A DNA stretch of 64,000 bases from Acidilutibacter cellobiosedens (GTDB lineage: Bacteria; Bacillota; Clostridia; Tissierellales; Acidilutibacteraceae), in contig NZ_CP035282.1 in assembly GCF_004103715.1 (NCBI RefSeq), forward strand, positions 2,594,673-2,658,672. Reading direction: 5' to 3'. This document shows, piece after piece, positions 54,301 to 61,400 of this stretch. Made by a program: the position numbers and the translations under genes. Positions within the stretch are counted from its first letter, which is position 1, and each line of letters begins with the position of its first letter. The notes under the pieces are model-generated. The model saw only the letters and a program-made list of their open reading frames with translations. It was not told the DNA's origin and made no database searches.

Positions 54301-54969
54301 TGCCTCATATATCGTTACATCATGGCCTTCCCGTCTTAAGAAAAATGCATTTGAAAGGCCGGCAGGTCCCGCGCCTACGACTGCCACCTTTTTCCCTGTA
54401 TTTTCTTTTATTTCAGGAATATACTTTTCTCCAGCAAGATCCATATCCCCAGCAAAAGCTTTTAATCTTGCTATTGAGATAGGTTCTTCCACAAGCTGTC
54501 TCCTGCATGCATCTTCACAAGGATGAGGACATATTCTTCCTATACTTGCCGGTACGGGAATCTTATCCTTTATAAGTTTTAAGGCTTCATCAAACTGACC
54601 GTTAGCAATAAGCCCTACATAGCCCTGACAATCCGTATGAGCCGGACAAGCCAATACGCAAGGAGGTCTGCAGTCTCCCCTGTGATCCGACACAAGAAGC
54701 CTTAACGCTGCTTTTCTTGTATCTACTATTCTGTCCGTGTGGGTTTTTACTACCATTCCGTCTCTTACAGGAGTAGCACAGGCCCTTTGAAGTTTCGGAA
54801 TACCTTCGATTTCCACAACGCAAAGTCCGCAGCCACCGTATATTTCCATTCTATTATCATAACAAAGATGTGGAATATCTATGCCGTTTTCTTCAGCGAC
54901 ATCCAATATACTTTTGCCGACAGTGGTTTCCACTTCTCTGCCATTTATATTAACTCTTATAACCGACAT
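51391..54969 (-). CDS. large FAD/iron-sulphur oxidoreductase (NuoG-GltD-molybdopterin-like fusion)
   Basis: A 1192-residue multidomain protein. Order: 2Fe-2S ferredoxin with CYDNRMEIYGGCGLC (about 36-50), His/Cys cluster segment HRGDCRPPC, a GltD-type FAD/NADPH module (GAGPAGLSNAFFLRREG; GGGNTAMDVARTAVRLGAD), two 4Fe-4S motifs (CILCSKCIRVC; CISCGQCVDACP), then a molybdopterin-oxidoreductase domain beginning CTFCGVGC. No Cys/Sec-His formate-dehydrogenase site and no hydrogenase H-cluster motif are seen. With the NuoE/NuoF-like partners it may be an NADH-linked, possibly electron-bifurcating complex. Start is the ATG giving MSVIRVN, eight bases after AAAGGAG. Confidence 0.8.
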   Translation of the reverse strand: MSVIRVNINGREVETTVGKSILDVAEENGIDIPHLCYDNRMEIYGGCGLCVVEIEGIPKLQRACATPVRDGMVVKTHTDRIVDTRKAALRLLVSDHRGDCRPPCVLACPAHTDCQGYVGLIANGQFDEALKLIKDKIPVPASIGRICPHPCEDACRRQLVEEPISIARLKAFAGDMDLAGEKYIPEIKENTGKKVAVVGAGPAGLSNAFFLRREGHDVTIYEAMPHGGGMLRYGIPEYRLPKEVLDKEISLIEKMGVKIVYNTKLGEDISLEYLKNNYDAVFIGIGAWKSSSIRCKGEDKKGVLGGIDFLREVSTNGKAEIGKRVAVVGGGNTAMDVARTAVRLGADKVSVLYRRTREEIPAEDVEIEEAEEEGVEFNYLVAPIEITGDDKVTGIRCQKMKLGEPDASGRRKPVPIEGEEIVFDVDTVIGAIGQQVTLGNIKGLNVTKKNTIQVKEGTYETNIPKVFAGGDVVSGPKIAIEAIAQGKEASIVMDSFLRGEIKPLEESYYVKQDDLTEKDFADRERIDRAISNVLSPEKRKNNFHSINETMTAEEAMKEGSRCLECGCKDYFECQLFKYINEYDIDPDKAHGEKHKRNNEDYHPFIERNPDKCILCSKCIRVCDDVVGVTALGLIDRGFNSIASPEFGLHLRDTECISCGQCVDACPVGAIIEKSAVKKQVPVDLKTTPSVCTFCGVGCNLNLESKGEYIYRTTPREDLEEGLLCMKGKFGVDHVNNKNRILEPTVYGEKVSKNLALNHVVKKLQSIRGMYGKDSIGVLVSPRFTTEELFVLKKIADKLGTSLTGSFVLEGGDGLKNLFGYNASANGYDEIYSTDLILSLGNIYENHPVMGMKMRRAYKKGKKIISVSKEGTRLDDIADISYSPEDNLNFLKGLIKVLIEQGYVNEKEIGEKSVGYEELKKWVKDASVDKNIEAIAKMYGEAKKAIIVVEEDTLTDEAVKLLGETAYLTGKIGKAHRGIIIMRVKNNSQGAWDVGFRTSGKEVAELIEKGQVKGLIVLGEDPVKADKKLKETFKKLEFLGVFDIFNTETAKEAEVVIPIGSSYESSGSFTRSDRRIQKVNPGIKPRIGESNLELFMDWADKLNIEYRDLEDIREDISHTIPEYSQLLSLEDQNRIYWSDKSVSKGLLYDNGFATEDKKAHLFSGKDGKMYREKKVYDTIDINLEEYAEREGIR

Positions 54970-54986
54970 TCCATTCACTCCTTTTA

Positions 54987-56741
54987 TTAATCTACTTTTA
55001 CAGCATTAAATTTACATGTATTTAAACAATTTCCGCATTTAATACATTTTTCATGATCAATTACATGAGTTTTCTTAACTTCGCCCGAAATCGCATGAAC
55101 AGGGCAATTTCTAGCACAAGCAGTACATCCTACGCAGAACTGTGGATCTATATTATATGTCAGCAATGCAGTACATTTCTTTGCCGGACATTTTTTATCA
55201 ACTATATGGGCAATATATTCATCTCTAAAATATCTGAGAGTTGTTAAAACAGGATTAGGTGCCGTCTGTCCAAGTCCGCACATTGAACCGTCTTTTACTG
55301 TAACGGCAAGATTTTCAAGTTCATCCAAATCATCAAGAGTTGCTTCTCCTTTAGTAATCTTCTCAAGTATCTCCAGCATCCTCTTAGTCCCGATTCTACA
55401 ATAAATACATTTTCCGCAGGATTCCTTACAAGTAAAGTCAAGGAAAAATCTTGCCATGTCAACCATGCAGGTTGTTTCATCCATAACAACCATTCCGCCT
55501 GAACCGACAATAGCTCCGGTTTTGACGATATCCTCATATGTTACGGGAGTATCCAATAATTCCTTTGGAACGCATCCTCCTGAAGGGCCTCCCAATTGAA
55601 CTGCCTTGAACTCCTTGTCTCCTTTTATTCCTCCGCCAATGCCGAATATTACTTCACGAAGAGTCATTCCCATAGGTACTTCTACAAGTCCGCCGTTTTT
55701 TATCTTTCCCGTAAGAGCAAATACCTTCGTTCCCTTGCTCTTTTCCGTACCCATTTCTGCGAATTTTTCAGGTCCGTGAAGCATTATCCAAGGTACGTTT
55801 GCATAAGTTTCAACATTATTAATATTTGTAGGCTTTTTCCAATAACCTGATTGAGCCGGGAAAGGTGGTTTCAACCTTGGCATTCCTCTTTCCCCTTCAA
55901 GGGATGCTATAAGGGCCGTTTCTTCTCCGCACACGAAAGCTCCCGCTCCCTTTTTAATCCTTATATCAAAATTAAAAGAAGAACCAAATATATTATTTCC
56001 GAGGTAATTTCTTTCTCTTGCCTGCTTCATGGCAATTTCCAATCTCTTAATTGCAAGGGGATATTCCGCACGGCAATATATAACCCCCTGATGTGAGCCT
56101 ATGGAATATCCGGCAATAATCATACCTTCTATGACTCTGTGAGGATCTCCTTCCAATACGCTTCTATCCATAAAAGCTCCCGGATCTCCTTCATCTGCGT
56201 TACAAACTACATACTTTGTATCTCCTTTAGATTGACGAGCTGCATTCCATTTAAACCAAGTAGGAAAACCGGCTCCTCCTCTTCCTCTTAATCCCGAAAT
56301 TTTAATTTCCTCTATTACTTCTTCAGGGCTCATGGATTTCAAAATTCTCTCTGCAGATGAATACCCTCCCTTTTCAATGTAATCATCTATGTTTTCCGGG
56401 TTTATCCTGCCGCAATTTTCAAGGGCAACTTTAACTTGTTTTTTAACATAACCTGCCGGTTCGTCACTGGTATATATTAATTTATCTTCAATCGGTTGTC
56501 CATTTTTCACATGCTTGTCTACTATTTCCCTTGCAAGTTTTTCATCAACAAATCCGTAACTGTAAGTCTTGCCCCCATCAACAACATCAACAATTGGTTC
56601 ATAAAAACACATTCCAATACAGCCGGTAGGTTCTACAGAAATGTCAAGTTTTTCGTTAGAAACTTCGTCTTTTATTATATCAAGTAATTTTCCGCCTCCC
56701 GCAGCTATACCGCAACTGCCTAAACCAACCCTAATTTTCAT
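54987..56741 (-). CDS. NuoF-like NADH-binding flavoprotein subunit
   Basis: A 584-residue protein. An N-terminal thioredoxin-like 2Fe-2S domain (EPTGCIGMCFYEP) precedes the NADH/FMN domain (GLRGRGGAGFPTWFKW; CNADEGDPGAFMDR; GAGAFVCGEETALIASLEG). The C-terminus has the ESCGKCIYCRIGTKR 4Fe-4S site and a two-cluster ferredoxin (CVGCTACARNCP; CIKCGNCLNTC). This is the HydB/NfnB/NuoF layout of soluble clostridial complexes. It starts at ATG eight bases after AGAAGG, 11 bases inside the NuoE-like gene. Confidence 0.92.
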   Translation of the reverse strand: MKIRVGLGSCGIAAGGGKLLDIIKDEVSNEKLDISVEPTGCIGMCFYEPIVDVVDGGKTYSYGFVDEKLAREIVDKHVKNGQPIEDKLIYTSDEPAGYVKKQVKVALENCGRINPENIDDYIEKGGYSSAERILKSMSPEEVIEEIKISGLRGRGGAGFPTWFKWNAARQSKGDTKYVVCNADEGDPGAFMDRSVLEGDPHRVIEGMIIAGYSIGSHQGVIYCRAEYPLAIKRLEIAMKQARERNYLGNNIFGSSFNFDIRIKKGAGAFVCGEETALIASLEGERGMPRLKPPFPAQSGYWKKPTNINNVETYANVPWIMLHGPEKFAEMGTEKSKGTKVFALTGKIKNGGLVEVPMGMTLREVIFGIGGGIKGDKEFKAVQLGGPSGGCVPKELLDTPVTYEDIVKTGAIVGSGGMVVMDETTCMVDMARFFLDFTCKESCGKCIYCRIGTKRMLEILEKITKGEATLDDLDELENLAVTVKDGSMCGLGQTAPNPVLTTLRYFRDEYIAHIVDKKCPAKKCTALLTYNIDPQFCVGCTACARNCPVHAISGEVKKTHVIDHEKCIKCGNCLNTCKFNAVKVD

Positions 56742-57270
56742 TCTTTTCACCTTCTCTTTCCTTTTTGTATATATCTCTTATAATCTTTGTTGCTTTAGCA
56801 GGAGTCAGTTTACCATAAGCTTCTCCATTAATCATCATTACGGGTGCCAAACTACAGCAACCGAGGCAAGCAACATTCTCCAACGTAAAGATTCCATCCG
56901 GAGTAGTCTCTCCCGGAGTTATTTTTAATTCTTCACGTAATGCCCTGCTCACCTCATCAGAACCGTTAACATGACAGGCTGTCCCTTGGCATTGGAGTAT
57001 CAAATATTTCCCAATAGGATTTAATCTGAATTGAGTATAAAATGTTGCTACTCCATATATTGTTGCTCTTTTAACCCCCGTTTCAGCCGATATATACTTT
57101 AAAACGCTTAAAGGCAAATAGCCGTATATATCTTGAGCTTTTTGTAAAATGCTGATGAGATTTCCCTTTTCATGACTTAATTCATTTAAAGTTTCATCTA
57201 AGAGCGAAAGATCTACTTGTTCATCTTTAAAATTCGCTTCCAGTTTTTTTTCGTCGCAGCAATTGCTCAT
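56731..57270 (-). CDS. NuoE-like 2Fe-2S subunit
   Basis: A 179-residue thioredoxin-like ferredoxin. The four ligands are in CQGTACHVNG and CLGCCSLAPVM; the helical domain includes IYGYLPLSVLKYISAETGV and YGVATFYTQFRL. It passes electrons from the NuoF-like subunit in NADH-linked hydrogenase or dehydrogenase complexes. The start is the ATG giving MSNCCDEKK, after AAAGGTAGG. It is the first gene of the three-gene operon. Confidence 0.93.
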   Translation of the reverse strand: MSNCCDEKKLEANFKDEQVDLSLLDETLNELSHEKGNLISILQKAQDIYGYLPLSVLKYISAETGVKRATIYGVATFYTQFRLNPIGKYLILQCQGTACHVNGSDEVSRALREELKITPGETTPDGIFTLENVACLGCCSLAPVMMINGEAYGKLTPAKATKIIRDIYKKEREGEKNEN

Positions 57271-57382
57271 TTTGATTCCTACCTTTCTTTTTATTTTTAA
57301 AATTTTTTTCATTATCTATTTAATAATTATAAAAACATTTCTCTTTGCATAAATTAAATATATTCCTACCTTACACATTCTA

Positions 57383-58207
57383 TCACATTACATTCATCAG
57401 TTCAATAATATATATTTTCTCTACATAATTCATGTTGTATTGTTTGTCTATATAATCTGCTGCTTCAAGCCATAATTTTTCCGTATTTTCATACATCCCT
57501 CCAAAATATTTTACATTCTTTAACCTCTTTCTGCTTTTACTGCTTTTTTCTGCATCTATTCCTTCATGTACATAAACGATCTTTGGCATTGCTATATTAT
57601 ACTTGCTTTTGTTAATTCCTTTTTGCTGTAGATGCACATGATCTTCATCCGCTTCTATATATAATGTTTTTATATCCTTCTTCTTGTATTTTTTAGTTTC
57701 TGTTGTTGTAAAATCAAGGTTGTGTATTTTATCCATCACGGCCTGTTTACTTATTTCATTCATATATGATGCTTTTTCTCCCGCTTTTCTATAGCTGCTT
57801 TCCGCTGCCTCATCGACTGCATTTATTATTACATCCTCACTCATTTTTTCATGCGGTTTTATTCCAACCATATCATCAACAAGATGATGCCTTTTTCCTC
57901 CCATTTTGGGTTTAAAATACGTTCTTTCATATGTTACAATACCAAAACTTGTTAAAATCCTATTTTTATCTTTTCTTACTATTTCCCATTTTTTCTTTCT
58001 AACTCCGCTGTTACGTAGATATTCATCCATATTCTCCAATACTTCTGTTATAATATCTCTTCCAAGCTCAAATAAAATTTTTTGTAAGGCAAGTATTAAA
58101 CCAACAATATTTTTATTCCCTTCCATGAAATTTTTTATCTCATTTTCAATTTTTTTTACTCCAAACTCATTAAAATGTTGTATACTATTATACATAGAAG
58201 ATATCAT
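57383..58207 (-). pseudogene. truncated ISLre2-family (UPF0236) transposase
   Basis: A 274-codon frame holding the N-terminal part of a UPF0236 transposase (family members are about 450-480 residues). Typical segments are SFGIVTYERTYFKPK, YRKAGEKASYMNEISKQAV and TLYIEADEDHVHLQQKG. It stops soon after NYVEKIYII, so the C-terminal third is missing. The outer border at about 58300-58318 (TGTAATTTTACACTAAC) remains. A smaller remnant of the same type is at 15053-15150. Confidence 0.82.
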
Positions 58208-58334
58208 CCTTTCTTAATTTATTGGTGTTTCAACTTATATTTTAATAGGATGATATCTTCTTTTCAACTATATATGGAAATATATTCTATTTCCCTACTG
58301 TAATTTTACACTAACTATTTGCCCCTATATACAT

Positions 58335-58370
58335 AAAAATGCAATTTCGGCTAAGCGAAATTGCATTTTT
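58335..58370. terminator. bidirectional intrinsic terminator
   Basis: A perfect 15-bp stem (AAAAATGCAATTTCG at 58335-58349 with its complement at 58356-58370) and 6-base loop, with A run on one side and T run on the other. It serves the giant glycosidase gene ending at 58402 and can also stop transcription from the other side. Confidence 0.8.
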
Positions 58371-58401
58371 CAAAGGACACATTTAGATTTATATCTTCCT
58401 T

Positions 58402-61400
58402 CTAACTGTCTCTATAACTTCCCAATATTACCTCAATGAGATGTTCCCCTCCGTCATTTTGCAATAAAATATACTTTTCGGCAATTTTATTCCCGTCAAT
58501 CATTATATAATTAACCCCTCTGTTGACTTTATACGGATTTTTAATCAATATATTATAACGGGTATTTTTATATCTGTACTTAATAGTATATTTATCCCAT
58601 TTCCTCGGTATACATGGATTTATATACAATCTGTTTCCTTCCTTTTTAAATCCCAATATATCTTCAAGGCCAACTTTGTACATCCACCCTGCCGATCCCG
58701 TATACCACGTCCATCCGCCTCTTCCTACATGAGGATTAACGTTATAGACATCTGCTGCCATAACATAAGGTTCAACTTTATAATTGGAACATTCTATGGC
58801 ACTCCTTGAGTGGTTGATAGGGTTAATCATGTGAAAAAGCTCATAAGTTCTGTCTCCCTTTCCGGTTTTGGCAAAGGCACTTATTACCCATATTGCCCCG
58901 TGAGTATATTGTCCTCCGTTTTCTCTCACTCCGGGAACATAACTCTTTATATAACCGGGGTCTTCGGATATATTATCAAAAGGAGGAGTAAACAAAAGTA
59001 TCATACCCTTATCTTCATTAATTAAATATTTTTCTAATGAATTTAGGGATTTTTCAATTCTGTCCCAATCTCCCATTCCCGATATTACTGCCCAAGATTG
59101 AGAGATAGAATCTATTATACACTCACTGCTTTCTTTTGACCCTATGGGAGTCCCGTCATCAAAGAAAGCTCTTAAATACCAATCTCCATCCCAGCAATTT
59201 TTTTCAATGGAATATTTAATATCATTAATAACTCCTTTGTACCGGCTGACTTTCTCCTTATCATTCATTTTTTCACATATAGGAATAAATTTCTCAAGTA
59301 CCGATATAAGGAACCATCCAAGCCATACGCTTTCGCCCTTTCCTTTAAATCCTACTCTGTTCATACCGTCATTCCAGTCTCCCGAACCCATAAGAGGTAA
59401 TCCTCTTTCTCCGAAGACAAGGGATTTCTCTATTGCTTTTACACAATGCTCATAGACGTTCTCTTCTACATTTGAAATATCAGGTATCTCATATCTTTCA
59501 TATTCTTCTTCATTTAACGGCATACTTTCTATAAAATAAACTTTCTCATTTAAAATCTCATAATCTTCCGTAATCTTGACATATTCGGCTAATACATAAG
59601 GAAGCCATAAAAGATCATCTGAACATTTTGACCTTATTCCCTTGTGGACGTCAGAATAGGGATCCGGATGCCACCAGTGTTGTATATCCCCTTCCAAAAA
59701 TTGGTGACGGCAATTTAATATAATTTGTTTTCTTGTTAACTCAGGAAACACATATATGCAGTTCATACTGTCCTGAATTTGATCTCTCGCTCCGTAGGCA
59801 CCTCCAACCTGATAAAATCCTGCCCTTGCCCATAACCTGCAAGCAATGGTCTGATACAGAAGAAAATTATTCATAAGTAGATTCATGGATTCATCGGGAG
59901 TTTCTATCTGAATTTTAGTTAACAAATCCGTCCAAAAATATTTGGCTTTCTCCAGCATCATTTTAGAGTATCCAATGTCTTTATATTTGCTTATCGTCTC
60001 TCTTCCGCTCTTGACTCCCTTACTTTCACCAATTAAAAAAACCAATTCCTTTTCTTTTCCCGAGGGAACAGTTAAATCAATATTTATTACACAGCAAGGG
60101 TCCATGCCTATTCCTGCCATATTAGAAAAGCTGTCTCTTTTCATTCCTTCCGGATTTTCGAAGGAACCTGAACCAAGAAATTCTTTTCTATCTCCCGTGT
60201 AGCTTTTGATCTTCTCCGATGAACCCATATATAGGGTACTTCCTCTAAATTCACTATTAGTACTGTTTAGTGCATAAAATATCTCTTTTTTTTCATCCAT
60301 ATATGTTTCAACGTGCTTCCTTTCTTTGCCGTCTTCAACCCCTAAAACAGGTCTTGCGAAATATGCCAAGGATAATTTCCTTTCAAAAGGAGAATTGTTT
60401 TTAATCTTTATATAATTAATTTTTATATTGTCTTCCATGGAAACAAACATAGTCAAATTCTGCTCCATTCCATTGCTGTCATGATAAAAATTTGTATATC
60501 CCATTCCGTGGGAGATAATATAATCCTCATTTTCTCTTATAGGCCCAGGAGTTATATTCCATATATGCCCTGTTTCTTCATCCCTTATATATATGATCTC
60601 CCCCGACGGATCTTCTGCTAAATCATTGTACCAAGGTGTAAGTTTATTTTCTCTGCTGTTATCAGCCCAAGTAAAACTGCTTCCCCTTTCGCTTACTATA
60701 AATCCGAATTTGTCGTTGGAAATAACATTTATCCAAGGTAACGGAGTATTGATATCCTTATTTAATTTGATAATATATTCCCTTCCGTCTTGAGAGAAGC
60801 CTCCATAACCATTGAAAAATCTTAATTCTAAATTTTTATCCGAAGAATCATACTTTATCGGGTCTTTATTATATTTTTTATAAGGTATGCCAACCTTTTT
60901 GTAATTTTCCTTTATATATCCTACAGATGAATCTATCACAATATTTGCCCATTTATAAAAAAGCCCTTTATCCTGCAGAGGTATGTCATTGCCATTTTGT
61001 ATAAATATTCCTCCTTGTATTTCTACAAAATTTCCTCTATATTCGTAGACCATATCTCTCACATTATCTAACAAAGGTTGATAATATGAGTTTCCATCTT
61101 CAATTAAAATCAGCAAATCAATTTTTATACCTTTAAATGTCCAATACTCATGAGCTCTTAAAATAGTTTTTAAGTTATCAATTCCGTCTACATTTTTGAT
61201 AACTACCAATACCAAGGGAAGATCCCCTGAAATTCCGTAAGCCCATAATCCGTTCTGCCCTTTTTCATTTTTCCTTATTATTTCATCATATCTTCTTTTA
61301 CTGTTGCCTTCCAGCAGTAAAATATCATTCAGAATATCCTGATACAGCCTAATTTCATTGGATTTCAAGTTTAAATATCCTATTTCCGTCTGACTTCTCG

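Noticed and set aside
51391-54969. [FeFe] hydrogenase or formate dehydrogenase catalytic subunit
   Set aside because: No H-cluster cysteine motifs and no Cys/Sec-His formate dehydrogenase motif were found, so the name was kept general.
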